Under the pieces are notes generated by a model, which was not told the DNA's origin, did not search any database, and saw only the letters and a program-made list of their open reading frames with translations. A stretch of DNA of 64,000 nucleotides from Nonomuraea deserti (GTDB lineage Bacteria > Actinomycetota > Actinomycetes > Streptosporangiales > Streptosporangiaceae). Position 1 is the stretch's first letter. Each line of letters begins with the position of its first letter. The stretch lies in the NCBI RefSeq assembly GCF_004348685.1, contig NZ_SMKO01000010.1, forward strand, positions 1 through 64,000, given 5' to 3'. Made by a program: the position numbers and the translations under genes. This document shows, in pieces, positions 7,715 through 16,024 of this stretch.

Positions 7715-8155
7715 GTGGAAGAGACCCCTGCACGCCTGAGCGCTAAGCCGAGCTGGCTGCTCACCCAGCTGGCAGTGCACGCTCACCGGTTGGCGTCCGA
7801 CGGCTTCGGCAAGGCGGGTGCGCGCGGATACCACTACCGCATCCTGGCCGCGCTGGCCGAGTTCGGGGTGGCCAGCCAGGCCGAGCTCGGCCGCCGGTGC
7901 AACATGGACCGCAGCGACGTCGTGGCGGCGATCAACGAACTGGCCGAGCAGGGGTTCGTCGAGCGCACGCCGGACCCTGACGACCGAAGGCGCAACATGG
8001 TGACCCTCACCGGGGCGGGCGACCGGCAACTGCGACGCCTGGACCGAGCCCTCGAGAAGGTGCAGGACGATCTGCTCGGACCGCTTCTGGCCGAGGACAG
8101 GCAGACCCTGACCCGCCTGCTCGCTCGGCTGCTCGCGCACCACCAACGGGGGTGA
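7715..8155 (+). CDS. MarR-family transcriptional regulator
   Basis: 146 residues with a MarR winged helix: SQAELGRRCNMDRSDVVAAI is the recognition helix-turn-helix and ERTPDPDDRRRNMVTLTGAG is the wing, with dimerising helices at both ends. GTG 7715 was chosen with a weak GGGTGG upstream; GTG 7706 is possible. MarR proteins usually repress adjacent genes and respond to aromatic or oxidising ligands. Here the divergent neighbour is the small secreted protein. Confidence 0.83.
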   Translation: MEETPARLSAKPSWLLTQLAVHAHRLASDGFGKAGARGYHYRILAALAEFGVASQAELGRRCNMDRSDVVAAINELAEQGFVERTPDPDDRRRNMVTLTGAGDRQLRRLDRALEKVQDDLLGPLLAEDRQTLTRLLARLLAHHQRG

Positions 8156-8291
8156 GGGGAGCCGGTCCGGGGTAGGCGCCGACGCGCCGCCACCGCGACC
8201 CGGCACAAGCTGACCTCCAGGCCTCGCCGCCCGGCCGGGCCGCGCGAAAAGATCGAGCATGAACGGCGCGGCTCGTGTCAGGATGCTCGGC

Positions 8292-9059
8292 ATGTCCAAC
8301 CGCGCATTGAGCTTCGGGGTGATGGCGGAAGCATACGAACGGTTCCGGCCGGGATACCCTGTGCAGCTTTTCGACATGGTGATGGCGTACGCGGCCCAGC
8401 CCGTTCCGACCGCCCTCGAGATCGGCGCCGGCACGGGCAAGGCAACCCGCCTGTTCGCCCAGCGAGGGATCACCGTCACCGCCACCGAGCCTGATGGGGC
8501 CATGCTCGCCGAGCTGCGCAAGCACGTGCCTGCGAACGTCAGCACCGTGCGAGCCGCCTTCGAGGACCTGCGGCCGGGCGAGACGTACGGGCTGGTCTAC
8601 GCGGCGGCGGCGTTGCACTGGACGAACCCGGAGGACCGGTGGTCCCGCATGGCGGCGCTGCTCGAGCCGGGCGGCGTGTTCGCCTCGTTCGGCGGTCCCG
8701 TGCGGCCGGCTGACCCGGCCGTGGAGGAAGCCGTTCGCGTGGCACGGTCACCGTTCCTGGCCGGCGACGAGATCCCGTCTCCTGACGGGACGCCTCCGGA
8801 GCAGGACATGCAGTGGCCGGGTACGGAGCTCCAGCGGTCCGCGTGGTTCGCCGATGTCCGGCAGTCCGTGGTCGAGCGGCGGTTGACGATGAGTGCTCGC
8901 GACTACGTCGGTTATCTCTCGACCGTCTCGGCGTATCTCGTCCTGCCGGCCGTGGAGCAGGAGCAGGTGTTCAGCCGCATCATGCGGGCTCTGCCCGCGA
9001 CGGTCGAGATCGTCGCCGACGTCACCGTCCATGTCGCGCGCCGGCGCCGGGAGCCCTAG
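8292..9059 (+). CDS. Class I SAM-dependent methyltransferase
   Basis: 255 residues with the Rossmann methyltransferase signature: motif I ALEIGAGTGKATRLF, motif II acidic residue in TVTATEPDGAML, and later LVYAAAALHWTNPEDRW and LLEPGGVFASFGG. The N-terminal FGVMAEAYERFRPGYP is typical of ubiE/SmtA-like small-molecule methyltransferases. ATG 8292 is preceded by AGGA at a spacing of eight; upstream in-frame ATGs exist at 8259 and 8283. Substrate unknown. Confidence 0.82.
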   Translation: MSNRALSFGVMAEAYERFRPGYPVQLFDMVMAYAAQPVPTALEIGAGTGKATRLFAQRGITVTATEPDGAMLAELRKHVPANVSTVRAAFEDLRPGETYGLVYAAAALHWTNPEDRWSRMAALLEPGGVFASFGGPVRPADPAVEEAVRVARSPFLAGDEIPSPDGTPPEQDMQWPGTELQRSAWFADVRQSVVERRLTMSARDYVGYLSTVSAYLVLPAVEQEQVFSRIMRALPATVEIVADVTVHVARRRREP

Positions 9060-9111
9060 TCCGCGCTGGTGGAATACGTGACGACACTCATCCCCGGCGG
9101 CGCGCGGAGAC

Positions 9112-9762
9112 CTACGTACGAGGGTGCAGGACGACGAACAACCCCCGGGCCCGGGAGCCGTCCGGCAACCGCCAGGAGCCGGCGACGTGGCCGAGCGCTC
9201 GCGGGGGAAGGGACGGCGCGTCGTCCGGTGAGGGACGCAGGGCCCGGTGCAATCGGAGGGCCGTAGCCCGCGACGCGGGCAGCAGGGTGCCCTCCTGGTC
9301 GTCGGTGGCGGCGGTGAAGCCGGCGAGGCCGTCACCGCTGTAGGACCGGGTGACCTCCCGGTCGGGGGTGTCGCTGGTGTTCTGGTCCTGGGCCTGGACG
9401 CGGCCCTCGATCAGGGCCAGCAACTGGGCGACGAGCACCGGGTCGTGGCAGCCGTCGTAGGCCCAGCGCCGCCCCAGCACGCCGTGCTCCATGGTGCCGA
9501 CGAGAGCGTGCTCGGCCCCGTCGAGCGGGGCGCCGCGATAGGTGAGCGGCACCAGGTAGCTGGTCGGGTGGGCGCCGGAGCTGTCGGTGACCACCATGAA
9601 CTCGATCCCGACCTCACCCTGCGGGTCGTCCAGCCGGAAGCCGCCGGCCTTGGCCAGTTCGGGTGCGCCCGCGCCGCCGAGGTACCACGGCCGGGTGGGG
9701 AGCCACGAGGTGAGGAGCTCCAGCTTGGTCGGCTTGAGGGCGGTGCGGTGGATGACGGCCAT
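9112..9762 (-). CDS. Maltokinase N-terminal cap-like domain protein
   Basis: 216 residues beginning MAVIHRTALKPTKLELLTSW. This matches actinobacterial proteins that resemble the N-terminal cap domain of maltokinase but lack the kinase domain (HALVGTMEHGVLGRRWAYDG in the middle). The cap alone has no known catalytic residues, so the role is uncertain; a glycan- or maltose-related function is inferred from the fold only. It forms a minus-strand run with the zinc-ribbon protein and helR, but gaps of about 100 and 65 bp make an operon unproven. Confidence 0.72.
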   Translation of the reverse strand: MAVIHRTALKPTKLELLTSWLPTRPWYLGGAGAPELAKAGGFRLDDPQGEVGIEFMVVTDSSGAHPTSYLVPLTYRGAPLDGAEHALVGTMEHGVLGRRWAYDGCHDPVLVAQLLALIEGRVQAQDQNTSDTPDREVTRSYSGDGLAGFTAATDDQEGTLLPASRATALRLHRALRPSPDDAPSLPPRALGHVAGSWRLPDGSRARGLFVVLHPRT

Positions 9763-9867
9763 GCCGGGTTCTCTTCCGCTGCGGGCGTACGGTCTGGTCG
9801 TTGCTGGCAAGGCCCACGAGCTCCCCCGGAGATCGTGGACCCGGCCATCGTGCCACGTCGTCCCGGC

Positions 9868-10266
9868 TCACGCGTCGCCGGGGTCGCGCAGCGCCAGTGC
9901 CTGGGCGTCGGCCAGCCCTTTCCTGGCTGCGATCCTGCGCCGTGCCCGCACCTGCGCGCTCGTGTGCGGGCGGTATTTCGGCTCCCTCCCGCAACCGCAC
10001 GTCTCGAAGCCTTCGTACCGGAGCCCCGCTCCCAGCACGGCCGCGACGGCCGCCCATTCGCGGTCCTTCGTCCTGCGCGGGGCGGCGAAGTCATGGCCGG
10101 CGAAGAGCATCGGCCGGCGGCAGCGCGTGCACAGGTGCTCCGCGCCGTCCCAGGCCAGCTTGCGGCTCTGCCGGCAGGAGACGCACACGTAGTGGACCTT
10201 GTAGGTGACCTCCGCGTATGTGCACACATGACCAGAGTACCCGCGGGCTTCGGCGAAGATCGTCAC
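9868..10266 (-). CDS. Zinc-ribbon protein, function unknown
   Basis: 132 residues. CVSCRQSRK and CTRCRRP are separated by about 16 residues and form a four-cysteine zinc ribbon; a third pair (ETCGCGRE) follows. The C-terminus is Arg/Ala-rich and basic, which may favour nucleic-acid binding (inference). ATG 10266 gives the longest form; GTG 10227 starts just before the conserved-looking TYAEVTYKVHYVC and may be the true start. Downstream of helR on the same strand. Confidence 0.62.
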   Translation of the reverse strand: MTIFAEARGYSGHVCTYAEVTYKVHYVCVSCRQSRKLAWDGAEHLCTRCRRPMLFAGHDFAAPRRTKDREWAAVAAVLGAGLRYEGFETCGCGREPKYRPHTSAQVRARRRIAARKGLADAQALALRDPGDA

Positions 10267-10330
10267 GCTTGCGCCCCCAGACCCGAGGCGCCCGGGCCAC
10301 GGGCGAGGAGACCGTCGCCCGCCGCCGACG

Positions 10331-12478
10331 TCAGGAGCTCGTGAGGATGACGAGTTGCCGGGTCGCTCGGGTCATGGCGACATAGTGGTCGACCGCTCCT
10401 TCGACGCCCGTGCCGAACGCCTCCGGGTCGACGAGCACCACGAGGTCGAACTCGAGCCCCTTGGCCAGCTCCGGGGTCAGCGACCGGACGCGGGGGGCCG
10501 CCTGGAACGCGGGGTCGCCGATGACGCAGGCGGTCCCGTCGGCGTGGGCGGCGAGCCAGGCGTCGAGGATCGAGCCCAGATCCGAGGTGGATCCGTGTAC
10601 GACGGGGACGCCGCTGCTGCGGATGGAGGTCGGCACGTTGGCGTCCGGGAGCACGGCCCGGATGACCGGCTCGGCTTCCGCCATGATCTCTTCCGGCGTC
10701 CGGTAGTTGATGCTCAGGGAGGCCAGGTTGACCCGGTCGAGCCCGATCCGTTCGAGCCGTTCCTGCCACGACTCCGTGAACCCGTGCCTGGCCTGGGCGC
10801 GGTCCCCGACGATGGTGAAGCTCCTGGACGGGCACCGGAGCAGCAACATCTGCCATTCCGCGTCGGTCAGTTCCTGGGCCTCGTCCACGACGATGTGGGC
10901 GAACGGGCCGGCGAGCAGGTCGGGTTCGGCGCCGGGCAGTGCGTTCTCGTCGACCAGGGCGTCGCGCAGGTCCCGTCCGTGCAGCATCGTCACGACGCCT
11001 TCGCCGTCGTCGTCGGCCTCGAGAAGGTGGTCGACGACGCCGGCCATGCGCTCGCGTTCGGCGGCGATGGACGCTTCTTGGCGGCGCCTACGCCGTGACG
11101 TCTCCGGATCGCCGAGCCGTTGCCGTGCGGCGTCAAGGAGCGGCAGGTCGGACACCGTCCAGGCCTGGGCGTTCTCGCGCTGCAGCAGCAGGACGTCCTC
11201 GCGGCTGAGCCAGGGGGCGCACTTGCGCAGGTAGGCCGGCACCGACCACAGGTCTCCGACCAGGTCGGCCGCCTCGATCACCGGCCACGCGCGGTTGAAG
11301 GTCGTGAGCAGTTCCCTGTTCTGCAGCAGCGACCTGCGGAGCAGGTCGAGGGAGATGTCGCCGTCGTGCTTGTCGGCCACGATCGTGAGCAGTTCCTCCC
11401 AGATCTGGTCACGCGCCTCGTTGTGCGGGGTGCCGGGTTCCGGCGCCTCGAACGCCTCGGCCCAGTCGTCGGCGCTCAGCCAGATGTCGGACCAGTGGGT
11501 CGTGACCGCCATCCCCTTGGTGGGCGGGTTCTCGTAGAACCTGACGGCCGGCTCGATCGCCTTGATCAGGTCCGCGGACGACTTCAGGCGGGCCACGTCC
11601 GGGTCGGTCTCGATCGCCGCGCCGGCTCCCTCGGCGACGAGGTCCCGCAGGGTGCAGGTCTGTACGCCCTCCTCGCCGAGGCTGGGGAGCACGTCGGAGA
11701 CGTAGGCCAGGTAGGGCTGGTGGGGGCCGACGAACAGCACGCCGCCCCGGCGGTGACCGAGGCGCGGGTCGGAGTAGAGGAGGTAGGCGGAGCGGTGCAG
11801 GGCGACGACGGTCTTGCCCGTGCCGGGGCCGCCGTCGACGACGAGGGCGCCGCGGGATCCGGCGCGGATGATGGCGTCCTGGTCGGCCTGGATGGTGCCG
11901 AGCACGTCGCGCATCCGGGGTGACCTGCTGCTGCCCAGGCTGGCGATGAAGGCGGACTGGTCGTCGAGCGCGGCGTGCCCTTCGATCCGGTCGGGGGTGA
12001 ACACCTCGTCCCAGTAGTCGCTGATCCGGCCGCGGGTCCAGCGGTACCTTCGGCGGCTGGCCAGGCCCATCGGGTTGGCGTGGGTGGCGCCGAAGAACGG
12101 CTCGGCCGCGGGGGAGCGCCAGTCGAGCAGCAGCCGGCGGCCCGCGCTGTCCGTGAGGCCGAGCCGTCCGACGTACACGGGTTCGGGGTGGTCCGCGCCG
12201 ACCATGTGCCCGAGGCACAGGTCCAGGCCGAAGCGGCGCAGGGCACGCAGGCGAGCGGTCAGCCGGTGGATCTCCAGGTCCCGGTCCAGCGCCTGCCGCC
12301 CTTTGCCGCCGGGCGCCCTGCGCTCGGCTTCGAGGCGGTCCGACAGCTCGGCGATCGACTGCTCGAGGCTCTCCGCGATGGCCGCGAAGTGCTGCTCATC
12401 GCCGGCGATCAGCGCCGGGTCGGCCTTGGGGGCGAGGTGGTCGGGAAGGTCAAACGCGCTGGTGGTCAGCGGGTTCAC
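10331..12478 (-). CDS. helR: HelR, RNA polymerase recycling motor ATPase (rifamycin tolerance)
   Basis: 715 residues, UvrD/HelD-like superfamily 1 motor. Walker A GGPGTGKTVVALH lies near residue 215, the motif II region is HIVVDEAQELTDAEWQML, and later motifs include FTIVGDRAQARHGFTESW and VAMTRATRQLVIL. The N-terminal coiled coil (AIAESLEQSIAELSDRLEAE) matches the HelD/HelR arm that enters RNA polymerase. HelR is known in actinomycetes to displace rifamycins from RNA polymerase and to be induced through a rifamycin-associated element. Such an element lies at 12641-12659. GTG 12478 is supported by GGAG eight bases upstream. Confidence 0.9.
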   Translation of the reverse strand: MNPLTTSAFDLPDHLAPKADPALIAGDEQHFAAIAESLEQSIAELSDRLEAERRAPGGKGRQALDRDLEIHRLTARLRALRRFGLDLCLGHMVGADHPEPVYVGRLGLTDSAGRRLLLDWRSPAAEPFFGATHANPMGLASRRRYRWTRGRISDYWDEVFTPDRIEGHAALDDQSAFIASLGSSRSPRMRDVLGTIQADQDAIIRAGSRGALVVDGGPGTGKTVVALHRSAYLLYSDPRLGHRRGGVLFVGPHQPYLAYVSDVLPSLGEEGVQTCTLRDLVAEGAGAAIETDPDVARLKSSADLIKAIEPAVRFYENPPTKGMAVTTHWSDIWLSADDWAEAFEAPEPGTPHNEARDQIWEELLTIVADKHDGDISLDLLRRSLLQNRELLTTFNRAWPVIEAADLVGDLWSVPAYLRKCAPWLSREDVLLLQRENAQAWTVSDLPLLDAARQRLGDPETSRRRRRQEASIAAERERMAGVVDHLLEADDDGEGVVTMLHGRDLRDALVDENALPGAEPDLLAGPFAHIVVDEAQELTDAEWQMLLLRCPSRSFTIVGDRAQARHGFTESWQERLERIGLDRVNLASLSINYRTPEEIMAEAEPVIRAVLPDANVPTSIRSSGVPVVHGSTSDLGSILDAWLAAHADGTACVIGDPAFQAAPRVRSLTPELAKGLEFDLVVLVDPEAFGTGVEGAVDHYVAMTRATRQLVILTSS

Positions 12479-12640
12479 GTCAGCAGCTCCGATCTGAGGG
12501 CGCGTGGGCCATCGCCGTCCTGGGACACGCCGGCTGGGGCGGCCTTGGTCGTCGCGCCCGCGCCGCCGTGGCGTACGACGGCGCATCCCCCGTTCACGCA
12601 GGTTGTTCCGGCCTTGGCCGACGATTGTGCGGCACGACCC

Positions 12641-12659
12641 GGGTCTTGCCGCAAGCCCC
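12641..12659 (-). promoter_or_regulatory. Rifamycin-associated element (RAE)
   Basis: On the minus strand this reads GGGGCTTGCGGCAAGACCC, a near-perfect 19-bp inverted repeat matching the published RAE that precedes rifamycin-inducible resistance genes in actinomycetes. It is 163 bp upstream of helR. Its TTGCGG could serve as a -35 for helR, with CACAAT 19 bp further as a weak -10. Confidence 0.86.
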
Positions 12660-12691
12660 CCGGTGCGCTATAGGTTGAGAGTGGAAAGGAG
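12646..12691 (+). promoter_or_regulatory. Outward promoter across the RAE with a ribosome-binding site but no clear gene
   Basis: On the plus strand TTGCCG (12646-12651), a 17-bp spacer and TATAGG (12669-12674) make a good vegetative promoter whose -35 lies inside the RAE. AAAGGAG follows at 12685-12691. The only frame after it starts at GTG 12691, runs antisense into the AKR gene and has no recognisable product. Confidence 0.5.
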
Positions 12692-12797
12692 TGGGAGTCC
12701 CCTTTCCCCTCTGGTCCGCTGTGGACGGACGACCTCTTCGCGAAGCCGCCGCCCTCGTTCCGGACGCCCAGGACCGGAGAACGGCTTCCGGCGTCCT

Positions 12798-13736
12798 TCA
12801 GAGCCGTATGTCGGCGGAGCGCGACGGCACTACGTCGAGAGCGGCGAGCGTCGCGTCGTCGAACGTGATGGCGCCGGCGGCGACGTTCGCCTCGAGGTGG
12901 CCGGGGTTCGCGGTGCCGGGGATGAGCAGCACGTTCGGGGCGTGCCGGAGCAGCCAGGCGAGGCCGACCTGTGACGGGGTGCAGCCGATGGACGCGGCCG
13001 CGTCGCGGACCGCCGGCTCGTCGGTCACCTTCGGCATCTGCGGGAACGCGCCGCCGAGCGGGAAGAACGGCACCCAGGCGATCCCTTCGCCGGCGCAGAG
13101 CCGGACCAGGTCCTCGTCGGCGCGCGTCACGAGGCTGTACGCGTTCTGCACGCAGGCGATGCCCGCAGGGAGCGCCCGGCGCAGCCCGTCGAGGGTCACG
13201 CTGCCCAGGCCGATCGCGCCGATCTTGCCTTCGTCGCGCATCGCCGTCATCACCGCGAGCTGGTCGTCGAGGTCGACCACCTGGTCGCCCACGGCCCGGA
13301 CTCCGGGGCCGATGTCGAGCCGCCGGAGGTTCACGACCGGCAGCCGGTCGAGGCCGAGGCTCCTGAGGTTGTCCTCGACGCTCGCCCGGAGCTCCTCGGG
13401 ACGTTGCGCGGTGCGGAGCGGGAGGGGGCCGCCGGGGTCGGGGTCGGCGCCGATCTTGGTCACGACGACGACGCCGTCCTCGGGGCGCACGGCCTCGCGG
13501 ATGATCTCGTTGACGAAGCCGTTGCCGTAGAACTGGGCGGTGTCGATGTGGTCGACGCCGAGCTCGACGGCGCGCCGGAGCAGCGCGACGGCTGCGCTCC
13601 TGTCGCCGTGCAGGCGCTCGATCTGCATCGCGCCGTATCCGACTCGGGAGACGGTGTGGCCGGCGAGCCGGCCGGAGCCGCCGGGGCGCGGAACGCCGGT
13701 GGCCGTGACGTCGAAGGATGAGGTGCCGGTTGGCAT
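12798..13736 (-). CDS. Aldo/keto reductase family oxidoreductase
   Basis: 312 residues of AKR barrel. It has the catalytic Asp/Tyr region VDHIDTAQFYGNGFVNEIIR, a Lys in VVVVTKIGADPD, and the NADPH-binding C-terminal part ending in LLIPGTANPGHLEANVAAG. The usual His of the tetrad appears replaced (PVVNLRRLDI, where typical members have a V-x-x-H strand), as is common in the YdbC/aldo-keto group linked to TetR regulators. It is divergent from a TetR gene, with two identical-core palindromes in the shared promoter region, so it is probably repressed by that regulator. Confidence 0.88.
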   Translation of the reverse strand: MPTGTSSFDVTATGVPRPGGSGRLAGHTVSRVGYGAMQIERLHGDRSAAVALLRRAVELGVDHIDTAQFYGNGFVNEIIREAVRPEDGVVVVTKIGADPDPGGPLPLRTAQRPEELRASVEDNLRSLGLDRLPVVNLRRLDIGPGVRAVGDQVVDLDDQLAVMTAMRDEGKIGAIGLGSVTLDGLRRALPAGIACVQNAYSLVTRADEDLVRLCAGEGIAWVPFFPLGGAFPQMPKVTDEPAVRDAAASIGCTPSQVGLAWLLRHAPNVLLIPGTANPGHLEANVAAGAITFDDATLAALDVVPSRSADIRL

Positions 13737-13777
13737 GATGGAAGTTCCGTCCGTCCTACGTGAGAGGGCAGAGAAAG

Positions 13778-13791
13778 CGGAGGGGCCTCCG
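13778..13791. promoter_or_regulatory. TetR operator 1
   Basis: CGGAGG-GG-CCTCCG is a perfect palindrome, extended to AGCGGAGG/CCTCCGCT on both sides (13776-13793). It is one of two copies 36 bp apart between the AKR and TetR genes. Confidence 0.72.
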
Positions 13792-13813
13792 CTGCGACCG
13801 ACTGTAGCACTAT

Positions 13814-13827
13814 CGGAGGTGCCTCCG
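13814..13827. promoter_or_regulatory. TetR operator 2
   Basis: CGGAGG-TG-CCTCCG has the same half-sites as operator 1. It ends three bases before the TTG start of the TetR gene, so binding here would block that gene's own initiation. TACAGT (minus strand, 13806-13801) between the two operators could be the AKR -10. Confidence 0.72.
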
Positions 13828-13829
13828 TT

Positions 13830-14483
13830 TTGAGTTCCCCGGAATCGACGCCCACCGCTGCCCGTACCGGCCGTCCTGTCCGCGCCCATGCCCGGCGCAA
13901 CCGCGAGACCCTCATCGCCGTCGCGCGGGCCACCTTCGCGGCCGCCGAGGGCACCGTCTCGCTCGAGGGCATCGCCCGGGACGCCGGGGTCGGGATCGGC
14001 ACGCTCTATCGCCACTTCCCCACCCGCGAGGCGCTCGTCGAGGCCGTCTACGCCGCCGAACTCGACGACGTCACCGCCGGCGCCTCGACCCTGCTCGACG
14101 AGTTCCCTCCCGAGGTCGCGCTCCGCGAATGGATGGACCGTTACGCGGCGTTCGTCGCGACGAAGCGCGGAATGGTCGACACGCTCCGCGCCGGCTGGGC
14201 CTCCGGACGGATCGCGACACCGACCACCAGAGAGCGCATCACCGCCGCGCTCGGGATGATCCTCGCGAGCGGCGCACAGGCCGGCACGCTCCGCGCGGAC
14301 GTCGATCCCGACGATGTCACCGCGATGCTCCTCGGGGTGTTCCTGTCCACGGCCGCGAGCGACCGGTGGGAGCAGACCGGCCGGCTGCTCGACCTGGTGA
14401 TAGACGCCCTCCGCCCCTCAGGAGCACCCACCCGGCCCTGCCGCGGCGGGGACGCGGCGGGCGGGAGCCGGCCCTCTCCCTAG
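13830..14483 (+). CDS. TetR-family regulator of the divergent aldo/keto reductase
   Basis: 217 residues. The N-terminal TetR helix-turn-helix reads TVSLEGIARDAGVGIGTLYR and is followed by HFPTREALVEAVYAAE. The C-terminal ligand domain (SRDRWEQTGRL-like region) resembles the AKR-linked TetR_C group, and the last 20 residues are a low-complexity tail. TTG is the first in-frame start and lies directly after operator 2, suggesting autoregulation. The stop overlaps the stop of the truncated ROK gene on the other strand. Confidence 0.85.
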   Translation: MSSPESTPTAARTGRPVRAHARRNRETLIAVARATFAAAEGTVSLEGIARDAGVGIGTLYRHFPTREALVEAVYAAELDDVTAGASTLLDEFPPEVALREWMDRYAAFVATKRGMVDTLRAGWASGRIATPTTRERITAALGMILASGAQAGTLRADVDPDDVTAMLLGVFLSTAASDRWEQTGRLLDLVIDALRPSGAPTRPCRGGDAAGGSRPSP

Positions 14484-14895
14484 TCGCTGAAGGTCACGAA
14501 ACTCTGGATGGCGACCACGGCGCCGCCGCGGGCCCATTCGCGGAAGTCGTCCGCCTCGATCACCACGTCGGCCGAGCCCGGCACGCCCCGCCGGTTCGCG
14601 GTGAGCGCCGAGTCGAGGTCGTCCTTGCCGACGCGGGCCAGTTCGACGCCCTCGCCCGCCAGGATCACCGTCTTCACCATGGAGATCGTCGTGATGTGCG
14701 CGATGAGCCTGCCGAGGGCCCGCGCGGCCTCCCGGACCACGCCCAGGCACACCTGCTCGCCGGCCGCGGCGCCCCGCATGACCTCCTCGTACGTCACCGC
14801 CCGCCGCAGCCCGAGCCCGGCGGAGATCTCGATCGAGTCGCTGGACAGGTACGCCGAGGCGCAGCCGCGGTGACCTTCCGTGCACATGGGCCCGC
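14480..14895 (-). pseudogene. ROK-family regulator, C-terminal remnant
   Basis: About 138 residues of the C-terminal half of a ROK transcriptional regulator remain. They begin at the zinc/sugar motif PMCTEGHRGCASAYLSSDSI and continue through VCLGVVREAARALGRLIAHI and VKTVILAGEGVELA to a normal stop. The winged helix and first sugar-kinase-like lobe are missing. Upstream of about 14895 the same frame runs into the antisense of the alpha-galactosidase, with no ROK similarity. ROK regulators commonly control sugar genes such as the neighbouring glycosidase. Confidence 0.72.
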
Positions 14896-14899
14896 CGGG

Positions 14900-16024
14900 G
14901 CTCAGCACGGCCGCCGCGACGACAGCGCCGGGCTCGGCGACTGGCACGTCGACGCGGACGTGTGACCCGATCGGGCTGCATCCGCTGGTCGAGCGGGTCA
15001 GGGAGCTCGGCATGCAGTTCGGGCTCTGGCTGGAGCCCGACATGATCAACCCGGACTCCGACCTGGCCCGCGCCCACCCCGGCTGGATCCTGCGGACCGG
15101 CGACCGCCTCCCGCCCGGCACCAGCAGGTCCTCGACCTCACCAATCCCGAGGCGTACGCCGCTATCAAGGAGCGGCTGCTCGCCCTGATCACCGAGTACG
15201 ACCTCGACTTCGTCAAGTGGGACCACAACCGCGACCTCGTGGACGCCGGGTCCACGATCCGCGAGGGCCGCGCCTCGGTCCACGCCCAGACCCTGGCCGT
15301 CCACCGGCTGCTCGACGAGATCCGCGCCGCGCACCCCCGGCTGGAGATCGAGTCGTGCTCCTCCGGCGGCGCCCGCGTCGACCTCGGCATCCTGGAGCGC
15401 ACCGACCGCGTCTGGGCCAGCGACTGCATCGACCCCGCCGAACGCCGGCAGATCATGCGCTGGACCGCCCAGCTGCTGCCGCCCGAGCTGGTCGGCAGCC
15501 ACATCGGCGCCGGCCGCTCCCACACCACCGGCCGCCGCCATGAGCTCTCGTTCCGGGCCGCTACCGCCTTCTTCGGCCACTACGGCATCGAGTGGGACCT
15601 CACCTCGCTCACCGACGCCGAGCTCGACGAGCTGGCCGGCTGGATCTCCCTGCACAAGCGGCACCGCCGCCTGCTGCACACCGGCACGATGGTCTGCCTG
15701 GACGACACGCCGGAAGGCGTGTCGGCGCACGGCGTCGTCGCCGCAGACGCCGGCGAGGCCGTCTACGAGATCGCCGTGCTGGACCGCCCGGCCACCTGGC
15801 CGCCCGGCCTCATCCGGCTCCCCGGGCTCGACCAGGACACCGTCTACCGCGTTCGCCCGCTCGTGCCCGTGACCTCACGCGGGGCCGCGCCCGCCTGGCT
15901 GTCCGGCGGCGCCGAGCTGCCCGGTTCGGCGCCGGCCACCGCGGGCGTCGCGGTGCCGCCGCTGTTCCCCGAACAGTCCGTGCTCGTCCACCTCGAGGCC
16001 GTGACCCCGGCCGCTACGGCGTGA
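14900..16024 (+). pseudogene. GH36 alpha-galactosidase, N-terminally deleted and frameshifted
   Basis: Similarity begins abruptly at GRRDDSAGLGDWHVDADV (14905-14961), shifts frame to GLHPLVERVRELGMQFGLWL (from about 14975), then shifts again near 15115 to QQVLDLTNPEAYAAIKERLL. From there it is open to the stop at 16024. Both catalytic Asp regions of GH36 survive (DFVKWDHNRDL and VWASDCIDPAERRQ), but the N-terminal half of the usual roughly 700-residue enzyme and a start codon are missing. It was divergent from the ROK gene; one deletion probably removed both 5' ends. Confidence 0.78.

Noticed and set aside
12691-12797. Short plus-strand peptide after the RAE outward promoter
   Set aside because: No recognisable sequence and it runs antisense into the AKR gene; reported as a promoter observation only.
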